Shown in pieces: positions 18,493 through 26,078 of a DNA stretch of 64,000 nucleotides. Numbering within the stretch: position 1 is the first letter of the stretch; each line of letters opens with the position of its first letter. A model generated the notes under the pieces. The model searched no databases. It was not told where the DNA came from and was given only the letters and a program-made list of their open reading frames with translations. Made by a program: the position numbers and the translations under genes. Location of the stretch: NCBI RefSeq assembly GCF_000010525.1, contig NC_009937.1:4844501-4908500 (forward strand). Direction: 5' to 3'. Origin of the DNA: Azorhizobium caulinodans ORS 571. GTDB taxonomy: Bacteria > Pseudomonadota > Alphaproteobacteria > Rhizobiales > Xanthobacteraceae.

Positions 18493-18540
18493 TTTTGCAT
18501 CATGCCCAAACTATCGCCACGCCACACTCTTGATGCAAAA
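18493..18540. promoter_or_regulatory. Inverted repeat overlapping the promoter of sRNA copy 1
   Basis: Perfect 10-bp inverted repeat TTTTGCATCA (18493-18502) and TGATGCAAAA (18531-18540), centres 38 bp apart. The right arm covers most of the -35 box of the first sRNA. It could be a regulator site or a DNA loop element. No matching repeat is seen at the second copy. Confidence 0.5.
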
Positions 18541-18558
18541 GGGGCAGGAGCGCATATT
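18529..18558 (+). promoter_or_regulatory. Promoter of sRNA copy 1
   Basis: CTTGAT at 18529-18534 and CATATT at 18553-18558, 18-bp spacer; start expected near 18565. The same layout recurs in front of copy 2. Confidence 0.6.
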
Positions 18559-18564
18559 GATGCG

Positions 18565-18656
18565 GCGCGGCATTGCTCGCTGCGATGCCGCTGCCCTCCT
18601 TGGGCGTTTCCTCCCTAGACTTGGGCCGCTCTGCGTGAGCGGCCCCTTTCTTTTTG
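18565..18656 (+). ncRNA. suhB/ar8 (MmgR-like) small RNA, copy 1
   Basis: About 90 nt, bounded by a promoter and a strong terminator. The 40-base core 18589-18628, including TTGGGCGTTTCCTCCCTAGA, is identical to copy 2 and matches what I recall of the alphaproteobacterial suhB/ar8/MmgR family (Rfam RF00519). The 3' end is a 9-bp stem (18623-18631 with 18637-18645) followed by CTTTCTTTTT. In Sinorhizobium MmgR affects storage-granule (PHB) accumulation; the role here is not shown. The exposed CU-rich loop UUUCCUCCC could pair with ribosome binding sites, which is inference. Confidence 0.75.
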
Positions 18657-18816
18657 GGGCACGCCCCGCGCCCTCATCGGGCGCCCGCCTCTCCGACATC
18701 ATGAGCCGCACCCAGCCGGAGCACCCTCCGGGCGTCAGGCCGTGCCCTTACGCGAAGCTCCCCTTGTGTCCCTTTCGAGCGAACCCGCCAGACCGAAAGA
18801 AGCGAAAGAAAAACGA

Positions 18817-18838
18817 AAACCGCCCCGAAGGGCGGTTT
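18817..18838 (-). terminator. Minus-strand terminator between the sRNA copies
   Basis: Perfect 9-bp stem (18830-18838 with 18817-18825) with loop TTCG on the minus strand, followed by a T-rich tract (TTTTCGTTTTTCTTTCG). It could end transcription arriving from the hutG-like gene about 360 bp to the right. Confidence 0.65.
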
Positions 18839-18905
18839 CGGACGAAAAAATTCGCCTTAAATTTCAATTGCTTGCACTAATATATATGGCTGCGACAAAA
18901 GAGGG

Positions 18906-18935
18906 CTTGATTTCTGGCGCCGCAATGGGCTATTG
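18906..18935 (+). promoter_or_regulatory. Promoter of sRNA copy 2
   Basis: CTTGAT at 18906-18911 and CTATTG at 18930-18935, with the same 18-bp spacer as at copy 1; start expected near 18942. Confidence 0.55.
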
Positions 18936-18941
18936 CTGCAT

Positions 18942-19038
18942 TGCGACATGGCGATTGGCGTCGCTCTGTCGCTGCCCTCCTTGGGCGTTTCCTCCCTAGA
19001 CTTGGGCCGTTCGCTTCGCGGACGGCCCCTTTCTTTTT
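18942..19038 (+). ncRNA. suhB/ar8 (MmgR-like) small RNA, copy 2
   Basis: Second copy, about 95 nt, on the same strand 377-381 bp downstream of copy 1. The core 18970-19009 is identical to copy 1, whereas the 5' third and the terminator stem (around 19004-19027, with compensating base changes that keep pairing) differ. This pattern, with loop conserved and stems covarying, supports a functional RNA. It ends in CTTTCTTTTT. Confidence 0.75.
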
Positions 19039-19199
19039 GGGCCTGTCGGAACCGACGGGAGAGCCCGCGTCTGTTGACGTCTTGGCTCACGTCCGAATTC
19101 GTATATCTGCCATTCACAAAACGCAAGGCAGATTTGCGTGGGTCGCTACCGTAGCGACACGTTTCTTCCACAAAACGTGCAAAATGTTGAGGAAACGCC

Positions 19200-20093
19200 T
19201 TATTCGGCGGCAGCCGCAGCACGCGGCGGCATCAGTTCGCCGGCCAGGTTGAACAGGCAGGCGCACACCGCCGCCAGATCCGCGCGCACCCGGTAGAAGT
19301 CCGGCCCGCGCTCGTAGGAGGCCTCGTCCATATAGAGGCCGCGGTTGATCTCGATCTGCACCGCATGCAGCCCGGCGCTCGGATTGCCGTAGTGCTCGGT
19401 GATGTAGCCGCCCGCATAGGGCTTGTTGCGCACCACCACATAGCCCCGATCCACCAGCTCCCGCTCCAGCACCTCGGCCACACGGCCGGAACAGCTGGTG
19501 CCGTAGCGATCGCCCAGCACGAAATCGGCGCGGGGCATATCCTCGCGCTGCGGACCGGAGGGCATGGAATGGCAGTCCACCAGCACCGCCGCGCCAAAGG
19601 CGCGCTGGGTGCGGGAGATCAGGCGGCGCAGCGCCTGATGGTACGGCTTGTAAAAGGTCTCGATGCGCTCCAGCGCCTCCGCCACCGAGAGGCGGCGACC
19701 GTAAATCTCCTGCGAATCCCCAACCACGCGGGCAATGGTGCCGAGCCCGCCCGACACCCGGATGGAGCGCGTGTTGGCGAAGGCCGGCAGGCGACCGTCG
19801 AACATGCGGGGGTCCAGCTCATAGGGCTCGCGGTTGAGATCAAGGAAGGAGCGCGGAAACAGCGCCCGCATCAGCGGCATGCCGGCGGAGACCACGTCGG
19901 CGAACAGCTCGTCCACGAAGCTGTCCTCGGAGCGGCGCAGGGTCTCGAAATCGAGGCGCGTCTGCTGCTCCACAAAGGTGCGGGGATAGATGCGCCCACT
20001 GTGCGGGGAATTGAAGACAAACGGCCCCGCCGGCTCCTCGGCCGCCAGAATCTCGAACGGCGGATCAATGCTATCGGCGATACAGGCTGTCAT
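19200..20093 (-). CDS. N-formylglutamate amidohydrolase family protein
   Basis: 297 residues from ATG 20093; a GTG at 20150 would add 19 residues. Motifs: FNSPHSGRIYP near the N-terminus, DLNREPYELDP, LVDCHSMP and QIEINRGLYMDE, which supply the zinc ligands of the N-formylglutamate deformylase (HutG-like) family. These enzymes release formate and glutamate at the end of histidine degradation, but no other hut genes are here, and several paralogues are common in this order. The gene is divergent from cpdR. Confidence 0.88.
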   Translation of the reverse strand: MTACIADSIDPPFEILAAEEPAGPFVFNSPHSGRIYPRTFVEQQTRLDFETLRRSEDSFVDELFADVVSAGMPLMRALFPRSFLDLNREPYELDPRMFDGRLPAFANTRSIRVSGGLGTIARVVGDSQEIYGRRLSVAEALERIETFYKPYHQALRRLISRTQRAFGAAVLVDCHSMPSGPQREDMPRADFVLGDRYGTSCSGRVAEVLERELVDRGYVVVRNKPYAGGYITEHYGNPSAGLHAVQIEINRGLYMDEASYERGPDFYRVRADLAAVCACLFNLAGELMPPRAAAAAE

Positions 20094-20492
20094 CGGAAAA
20101 AGCAGGTTCCGCACATCAGGAGGACGAGGCACGCGCAACGCGGGCGGCACCGTGGGAATAGTCGGCCATCATGGTCAACACCGCCCGCCGTGTGAAGGGC
20201 CTTTGCGCGCAGGAGGGTGGCTGGAGCCGCCAGGCTTCACTCTGAATTTACCCAAATCGGAGAGACAGGGATTTGGGGCGCCGTTAAGGCCACTGCAGCC
20301 GCAGCGGCAGGGCGACGTTGCGCGCCGCGTATGCTAGAGCCGGATTTCGTGGCGGATCGACGAGATCCTCCGGGGCAACCGTCTCTGACACTTGATTGTG
20401 CACGTTTCGCGAGACCTGTGCGGACGGGCTGAACGGAACGAGATCCGCATCTGGCCAACGCACGGTGCGGCAGGTGTGGGAAGGCAAGGGGA

Positions 20493-20861
20493 ATGGGCGT
20501 GTCGAAAATTCTGCTCGCCGAAGACGACAACGACATGCGGCGCTTCCTGGTCAAGGCGCTGCAGAACGCCGGCTACCAGGTGGCCTCTTTCGACAACGGG
20601 CGCTCCGCCTATGAGCGGATGCGCGAAGAGCCGTTCGAGCTGCTGCTCACGGATATCGTCATGCCCGAGATGGACGGCATCGAGCTGGCGCGCCGCGCCA
20701 CAGAGCTCGATCCCGACCTGAAGGTGATGTTCATCACCGGCTTCGCCGCCGTCGCGCTGAATGCCGATGTGGAGGCGCCCTGCGAGGCCAAGGTGCTCTC
20801 CAAGCCCTTCCACCTGCGCGACCTCGTCACCGAGGTCCACAAGATCCTGGCGGCCGCCTGA
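20493..20861 (+). CDS. cpdR: Response regulator CpdR (single receiver domain)
   Basis: 122 residues, only a receiver domain. The acidic pocket is AEDDND, the phosphorylated Asp is 54 in LLTDIVMPEMDG, and the conserved Lys is 104 in SKPF. The sequence KILLAEDDNDMRRFLVKALQNAGY is nearly invariant in CpdR proteins, which, when unphosphorylated, direct ClpXP to degrade cell-cycle proteins; phosphate comes from the CckA-ChpT relay. The C-terminus AAA is the kind of tail used for self-delivery. It is followed by tRNA-Val, a synteny common in Hyphomicrobiales. Confidence 0.93.
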   Translation: MGVSKILLAEDDNDMRRFLVKALQNAGYQVASFDNGRSAYERMREEPFELLLTDIVMPEMDGIELARRATELDPDLKVMFITGFAAVALNADVEAPCEAKVLSKPFHLRDLVTEVHKILAAA

Positions 20862-20905
20862 GCGGCGCCATCCCCAGTCATTCACAGGCAGCTTCAACCG
20901 GCCGC

Positions 20906-20934
20906 TTGCGTCCCTGAGGGCGAGCCGATATAGA
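20906..20934 (+). promoter_or_regulatory. Promoter of tRNA-Val
   Basis: TTGCGT at 20906-20911 and TATAGA at 20929-20934 with a 17-bp spacer; predicted start near 20941, 13 bp before the mature tRNA. Confidence 0.55.
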
Positions 20935-20953
20935 GGCCTCCTTCCCGGCGGAT

Positions 20954-21028
<75 letters not shown>

Positions 21029-21254
21029 TCCGCACCCTTCCAGATCCCTTGAGATATCCGGAACAGGTGCCGCAGATCGCAAGTTCTGCGGATGAGAGCG
21101 GCGTGCGGCCGCAGGCGGTCATCCAGAGGCCGCCCTTTTGCGTACCAGCCCCGTTGCGACGTATGCCGCCTTCGTGCCGGCCCGCACCCCCGCCTTGAGC
21201 GTGGGCATTGACGGCGGCGGCACCACGGCCCATGAGGCGGCCCAGAGGTGACCG

Positions 21255-22319
21255 ATGACTGTGACGACCGCCCCCGCCTTTGGCGACACCCGCCATTTCC
21301 CCGCCGAGCATCCCCGGGTGAACTACGGCCGGATCGGCGTGCTGCTGGTAAATCTCGGCACGCCGGAAGCGACCGACTACTGGTCCATGCGGCGCTACCT
21401 CAAGGAATTCCTCTCCGACACCCGCGTCATCGAGACCAACCGCGCGCTGTGGTGGGTGATCCTCAACGGCATCATCCTCACCGTGCGCCCCGGCCCCAAG
21501 GGCCGCGACTACGAGACGATCTGGAACAAGGAGCGCAACGAAGGTCCGCTCAAGACCATCACGCGCGGGCAGTCCGAGAAACTCGGCGCCATGATCGCCG
21601 ACCGTGACCCACGCATCGTGGTGGACTGGGCCATGCGCTACGGCAAGCCGCCCATCGCCGAGCGGCTGGACGCGCTTCAGAAGCAGGGCTGCGAACGCAT
21701 CCTCATCGTGCCCATGTATCCGCAATATGCCGCCGCCACCTCCGCGACCGTCTGCGACAAGGCCTTCGACGCGCTGAAGAAGATGCGCTGGCAGCCGTTC
21801 ATCCGCATCGCGCCCAACTGGCATGACGATCCGGTCTATATCGACGCGCTCGCCACCTCGCTCGAGGGCCACCTCAAGGGGCTCGACTTCGAGCCGGAGG
21901 TGATTCTCGCCTCCTACCACGGCGTGCCGAAGTCGTACCTGATGAAGGGCGACCCCTATCACTGCCAGTGTCTGAAGACGACGCGCCTGCTGCGCGACCG
22001 GCTCGGCATGTCGGAAGAGAAGCTGCGCACCACCTTCCAGTCGCGCTTTGGCAACGAGGAATGGCTCCAGCCCTATACGGACAAGACCGTGGAGGCGCTG
22101 GCCCGCGGCGGCGTGAAGCGGATCGCAGTCCTCAACCCCGGCTTCACCGCCGACTGCCTCGAAACGCTGGAGGAGATCGGCGGCGAGAATGCCGAGATCT
22201 TCCATCTCCACGGGGGCGAGAAATTCGCCGCCATCCCCTGCCTCAACGATACGGACGAGGGCATGCGGGTGATCGAGAACGTGGTGCGGCGCGAGCTCTC
22301 CGGCTGGATCGCGGCCTGA
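21255..22319 (+). CDS. hemH: Ferrochelatase
   Basis: 354 residues; inserts Fe2+ into protoporphyrin IX to make protoheme, the last step of heme synthesis. Signature VLLVNLGTPEATDYW at the start of the conserved domain, metal-binding His in SYHGVPKSY, and GFTADCLETLEEI near the end with the second-site Glu. An alphaproteobacterial N-terminal extension of about 25 residues is present. Probably membrane-associated at the cytoplasmic face. Confidence 0.96.
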   Translation: MTVTTAPAFGDTRHFPAEHPRVNYGRIGVLLVNLGTPEATDYWSMRRYLKEFLSDTRVIETNRALWWVILNGIILTVRPGPKGRDYETIWNKERNEGPLKTITRGQSEKLGAMIADRDPRIVVDWAMRYGKPPIAERLDALQKQGCERILIVPMYPQYAAATSATVCDKAFDALKKMRWQPFIRIAPNWHDDPVYIDALATSLEGHLKGLDFEPEVILASYHGVPKSYLMKGDPYHCQCLKTTRLLRDRLGMSEEKLRTTFQSRFGNEEWLQPYTDKTVEALARGGVKRIAVLNPGFTADCLETLEEIGGENAEIFHLHGGEKFAAIPCLNDTDEGMRVIENVVRRELSGWIAA

Positions 22320-22350
22320 CAACCCCCTCCCCTCTCGACGGACATAGGCA

Positions 22351-22371
22351 GCGGGCGGCCGGGCCGCCCGC
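22351..22371 (+). terminator. Possible terminator after hemH
   Basis: Perfect 9-bp GC hairpin (22351-22359 with 22363-22371, loop CGG) 31 bp after the hemH stop. No T run follows, so termination strength is uncertain. Confidence 0.4.
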
Positions 22372-22437
22372 TTGCCCCGCCGCGCGCGCCGTGTCCTAAA
22401 TCACCGCCCGGCGCAGACCGGAAACGGGAGATGGACC

Positions 22438-23451
22438 ATGCCCCTCAGCGGCTTCAGCCTGTTCGTGATCGTGGTTCTCGTGCTGGCGCTGGCCATCGTC
22501 ATCGCCGGCGTGAAAACCGTGCCGCAGGGTTACCAGTTCACGGTCGAGCGCTTCCGCCGCTACACGCGCACGCTCTCGCCCGGCCTCAACCTCATCGTTC
22601 CCTTCGTCGACACCATCGGCAACCGGGTGAATGTGATGGAGCAGGTGATCAATGTTCCGACGCAGGAAGTGATCACCAAGGACAATGCCACGGTCTCGGT
22701 GGACGGCATCGCCTTCTTCCAGGTGTTCGATGCCGCCCGCGCCTCCTATGAGGTGGCGCAGCTCGACAAGGCCATTCTCGCCCTCACCATGACCAACATC
22801 CGCACGGTCATGGGCTCCATGGACCTTGACCAGTTGCTCTCCCACCGCGACGCCATCAACGAGCGCCTCCTGCATGTGGTGGATGCCGCCGCCGCCCCCT
22901 GGGGCGTGAAGGTGACGCGCATCGAGATCCGCGACATCGTGCCCCCCACCGATCTCGTGAACGCCATGGCCCGTCAGATGAAGGCCGAGCGCGAGAAGCG
23001 CGCCGCCATTCTGGAGGCCGAGGGCCAGCGCCAGTCGGAAATCCTGCGCGCGGAAGGCCAGAAGCAGGCCCATATTCTGGAAGCCGAGGGCCGCCGGGAA
23101 GCGGCGCTGCGGGATGCGGAAGCCCGCGAACGCCTCGCGGAAGCCGAGGCGAAGGCGACCACCTTGCTCTCGCAGTCGGTCAATGAGGGCTCGCCGGCAG
23201 CGCTCAATTACTACATCGCCGAGAAATATGTGGCCGCCTTCCAGGCGCTGGCGCAGGCGCCAAACCAGAAAGTGGTGCTGCTGCCCTATGAGGCGACCGC
23301 CCTCCTCTCCTCGCTGGGCGGCATTTCGGAACTGGCGCGGGCGGCCTTCGAGCAGGCGCCGGCGCCCAGGCGCCCTGGCCCCACGGGCCCGGCGCGTTCC
23401 ACCCCCGGCACGACACCCTCGCCCTTCGCCCAGCCCGGCCCCGACGCATGA
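22438..23451 (+). CDS. SPFH/band-7 membrane protein (QmcA/stomatin-like)
   Basis: 337 residues from ATG 22438 with GGGAG 7 bases upstream. N-terminal membrane helix (about 5-24), then the SPFH domain (about 25-190; VPQGYQFTVERFRRYTRTLSPG) and an Ala/Glu/Arg-rich coiled coil with repeated AEGQ(R/K)Q units (about 190-250). The Pro-rich C-terminus is disordered. It overlaps the NfeD gene by 4 bp; SPFH proteins with NfeD partners form membrane microdomain cages and are involved in membrane protein quality control. Confidence 0.92.
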   Translation: MPLSGFSLFVIVVLVLALAIVIAGVKTVPQGYQFTVERFRRYTRTLSPGLNLIVPFVDTIGNRVNVMEQVINVPTQEVITKDNATVSVDGIAFFQVFDAARASYEVAQLDKAILALTMTNIRTVMGSMDLDQLLSHRDAINERLLHVVDAAAAPWGVKVTRIEIRDIVPPTDLVNAMARQMKAEREKRAAILEAEGQRQSEILRAEGQKQAHILEAEGRREAALRDAEARERLAEAEAKATTLLSQSVNEGSPAALNYYIAEKYVAAFQALAQAPNQKVVLLPYEATALLSSLGGISELARAAFEQAPAPRRPGPTGPARSTPGTTPSPFAQPGPDA

Positions 23452-23888
23452 GCATGCTTGGCGACATCAGCCCCTATTGGCTCTGGTTCGCCATGGGCGG
23501 GGTGCTGCTGGTGGCGGAAACCATCGTGCCAGGCGCCTTCCTCGTCTGGTTCGGCCTCGCCGCCCTCGCGACGGGCCTCCTCTCGCTGGTGGCGGACATG
23601 GGCTGGCAGGGGCAGGTGCTGGCGTTCGCCGGATGTGCCGTCGTGGCCGTGCTCATCGGCCGGCGCATTGCCCTGCGCGGCGGCGGCACCGATCGCCCCT
23701 TCCTCAACCGGCGGGCGGAAGCACAGGTGGGCCGCGTCTTCACGCTTGAGGCTCCCATTGCCGACGGCGCCGGGCACGTGCGCATCGACGACAGCATCTG
23801 GCGCATCAGCGGGCCGGACCTGCCGGCTGGAGCCAAGGTGATCGTGCTCCGGGTGGAGGGCACGGTGCTGCTCGTCGGCCCTGCGTAA
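23448..23888 (+). CDS. NfeD-like membrane protein
   Basis: 146 residues: two to three membrane helices (about 10-70) followed by the C-terminal OB-fold NfeD domain (about 80-145, GRVFTLEAPIADGAGHVRIDDSIWRI). This is the short NfeD1b type, without the serine protease domain. ATGA overlap with the upstream SPFH gene indicates translational coupling and a shared complex. Confidence 0.9.
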   Translation: MSMLGDISPYWLWFAMGGVLLVAETIVPGAFLVWFGLAALATGLLSLVADMGWQGQVLAFAGCAVVAVLIGRRIALRGGGTDRPFLNRRAEAQVGRVFTLEAPIADGAGHVRIDDSIWRISGPDLPAGAKVIVLRVEGTVLLVGPA

Positions 23889-23978
23889 GGCGCTGCGGCA
23901 GGCCGCCCCACTTGCCGACGTCGCACTCCGCTCCGCAGACTTGGCGGCCGTGCCGCGAGGGGGGCGGCCGGAGGGGCG

Positions 23979-24740
23979 ATGACGAAGACCAGCCGGAGCG
24001 AGGGCGGAACGACGGAGGCGGAGCTTGCCGCGCTGCCCTTCGAGTATCGCCTGCAGCGCACACCGGTGGGTGTCATCATCCTTGACGCGCAGCAGCGCAT
24101 CCGCGCCGCCAATCCGCAGGCCCGCCTGCTGCTCGCCCGGCGCAGTGAACCGCTGATCGGCACCGACATCCTCTCCCTCCATCCGGAAGCCGCCCGCGCC
24201 AAGGTGGCATTTCTGCTTCAGAGCGCCCGCGACAGCGCGGAGGGCGCCGCCTCCTTGGTGGTGACCACTGCCATGGGCAGCCTCGTCGCCAAGGTGACGC
24301 GGCTGGAGGACACGGCGGACGGTGGCTTCTGCATGATGTTCCATGCGCTGGGCGCCCGCACCATGGGCGAGCCCGACCTGCCGCCCGAGGCCGAGGCGCC
24401 CCGGCTGCTCAAGCTGCCGGTGATGCGCGGGACCGGCGACGTGACCGGCCTCATCGACGTGGAGGACGTGGTCTTCCTCAGCGCCGAGGGCCATTATGCC
24501 CGCGCCGTCACGCGGGACGTCACGGCCTTCTGCCCGCGCGCCTTGGCCGATCTGGAGCCGCGGCTCGATCCGGCGCTGTTCCTGCGCGTGCATCGCCGGC
24601 ACATGGTGAACATCCGTCACGTGCGCGCCGCCGAGCGCAGCGACGGACGCTGGTGGCTGCGGATGGCGGATGCGGGCTCCTCCCGCCTGCCGGTCAGTCG
24701 CGCCAGGGTGGCGGACATGCGCCGGATGCTGGCGGTCTAG
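23979..24740 (+). CDS. rcoM: PAS-LytTR transcriptional regulator, RcoM-like CO sensor
   Basis: 253 residues: PAS domain (about 22-125) and LytTR DNA-binding domain (about 150-253, EGHYARAVTRD, LRVHRRHMVNI, LPVSRARVADM). The PAS segment DILSLHPEAARAKVAFLL lines up with the RcoM segment that holds the proximal heme ligand (His74 in Burkholderia RcoM, His68 here). The position that aligns with the distal Met104 is Leu93, and Cys94 has no counterpart (alignment from memory). RcoM activates CO-responsive genes; the cowN gene directly downstream strongly supports this identity, as the pair is known in Rhodospirillum. Whether heme binds and how CO is sensed without that Met is open. Confidence 0.75.
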   Translation: MTKTSRSEGGTTEAELAALPFEYRLQRTPVGVIILDAQQRIRAANPQARLLLARRSEPLIGTDILSLHPEAARAKVAFLLQSARDSAEGAASLVVTTAMGSLVAKVTRLEDTADGGFCMMFHALGARTMGEPDLPPEAEAPRLLKLPVMRGTGDVTGLIDVEDVVFLSAEGHYARAVTRDVTAFCPRALADLEPRLDPALFLRVHRRHMVNIRHVRAAERSDGRWWLRMADAGSSRLPVSRARVADMRRMLAV

Positions 24741-24752
24741 CCAACGGGCTCA

Positions 24753-24786
24753 TGTCATTCATGCAGCGCTGATGCCGTTCGTGCAG
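24753..24786 (+). promoter_or_regulatory. Candidate RcoM/LytTR operator upstream of cowN
   Basis: Two direct repeats, TGTCATTCATGCAG (24753-24766) and TGCCGTTCGTGCAG (24773-24786), 11 of 14 bases identical, with a period of exactly 20 bp, or two helical turns. LytTR proteins bind such phased direct repeats. They sit 90 bp before the cowN start. No third repeat in register was found. Confidence 0.55.
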
Positions 24787-24875
24787 GCGCCCGCCTCCTG
24801 AGGCCGCCGCCGTTGCGGGCCAGTCCCACCCCATGGCTCTCTCGCGCAGAACCGTATTGCCAGCGCGAGAGCCCG

Positions 24876-25181
24876 ATGAACCTCCTCACCACCACCCCGG
24901 CCGGCGACCGCTACGTGACGTTCAACGGCATCGATTTCGAGGGCAACATGGCGCGCGTTCTCGCGCACCTCCGCCGCTATATCGACGACCCGCGCACCGG
25001 CAACGCCTTCTGGGACCGCTTCAAGGCCCGACTCGCTGCGGCAGAGAGCGGCGGCAACGCCTTCCAGGACAAGCTGCTGCTCCTCCATTCCCATGTCTAT
25101 TACATGGGAGACCTGTTCGAGGACCAGGAGGACGAAGCCGCCCTCGCCGACCTGAGGAAGCTGGAAGAGGAATGCTTCTGA
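24876..25181 (+). CDS. cowN: CowN, N2-fixation sustaining protein
   Basis: 101 residues. Recognised from the family pattern DRYVTFxGIxxxxNMxRVxxxxRxYxxDPRxGNAFWxxF, then LxSHVxxxxxLFEDxxDEEALxxLxxxEEEC near the C-terminus. CowN protects nitrogenase from inhibition by carbon monoxide and is needed for growth on N2 when CO is present. ATG 24876 with GAGAG upstream is chosen over an earlier in-frame GTG/ATG. Its place next to an RcoM-like CO sensor is as in Rhodospirillum rubrum. It implies that the genome also carries nif genes, which lie outside this window. Confidence 0.88.
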   Translation: MNLLTTTPAGDRYVTFNGIDFEGNMARVLAHLRRYIDDPRTGNAFWDRFKARLAAAESGGNAFQDKLLLLHSHVYYMGDLFEDQEDEAALADLRKLEEECF

Positions 25182-25264
25182 GCCTCGCCGGAGGACCAGA
25201 CCATCTGGCATGATGCCTGCGGGCGCCGCCGCGCGTCCGCCTTCTCCTGCCGGATGCTGGCCGC

Positions 25265-26062
25265 ATGCTCATCGCCCATCTTTCCGACCCGCACCTGCGC
25301 CCGCGAGGCGAACTTTACCAGGGACTCGTGGACTCCAACGCCATGTTTTCGGCCGCCGTCGCGCACCTCAATGCGCTCGATCCGGCGCCGGATGTGGTGC
25401 TGCTGAGCGGTGATCTCGTGGATCACGGCAGGGCGGAGGAATACGCCTTCGCCCGCGAGGCCCTCGCCGCCATCCGTCCGCCGCTGCTCGCCATCCCCGG
25501 CAATCACGACGAGCGGGCGGCCTTCCGTGCCGCCTTCGCCGACCATGCGCATCTGCCGCCGTCCGGCCCGCTCCATTTCGCGGTGGACGACCTCGGTCCG
25601 GTGCGGATCATCGGCCTCGACGTGACCGTGCCCGGCCACCACCACGGCGAGATGGACGAGGCCGCCTGCGACTGGCTGGAGACCACGCTGGCGCAGGCCC
25701 CCGGCCGCCCGACGCTGGTGATGATGCACCAGCCGCCGTTCGACAGCGGCATCGGCTATATCGACGCCTACAATTGCCGGGGCGGGGACCGGCTCGCCGC
25801 CATCCTCGCCCGCCATCGCCAAGTGGAGCGGCTGGTCTGCGGCCACATCCACCGCTTCATGCAACTGCGCTTCGGCGGCACGCTGCTGGTGACGGCGCCG
25901 AGCACCACCACCGCCATCGCGCTGCGCCTCGCGGCCGGTGCGCGCCCCGCTTCCTACGTGGAGCCCCCGGCTTTACTGCTGCACGACTGGCGGGAAGGGA
26001 CCGGGCTCATCACCCATCACGTGCCGATCGGCACCTTTCCCGGCCCCTATCCCTTCTATTGA
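25265..26062 (+). CDS. Class III phosphodiesterase, GpdQ/CpdA family
   Basis: 265-residue calcineurin-like metallophosphoesterase. Binuclear metal site ligands: Asp8 and His10 (SDPH), Asp50 (SGDLVDHG), Asn80/His81 (GNHD), His155 (MMHQPP), His194 and His196 (CGHIH). LAHLSDPHLRPRGE and the CGHIH end match GpdQ glycerophosphodiesterase and its cAMP-phosphodiesterase relatives. Substrate (glycerophosphodiesters or cyclic nucleotides) cannot be fixed from sequence. It converges on the beta-lactamase gene. Confidence 0.88.
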   Translation: MLIAHLSDPHLRPRGELYQGLVDSNAMFSAAVAHLNALDPAPDVVLLSGDLVDHGRAEEYAFAREALAAIRPPLLAIPGNHDERAAFRAAFADHAHLPPSGPLHFAVDDLGPVRIIGLDVTVPGHHHGEMDEAACDWLETTLAQAPGRPTLVMMHQPPFDSGIGYIDAYNCRGGDRLAAILARHRQVERLVCGHIHRFMQLRFGGTLLVTAPSTTTAIALRLAAGARPASYVEPPALLLHDWREGTGLITHHVPIGTFPGPYPFY

Positions 26063-26078
26063 ATGATCGCTCCGCCGA

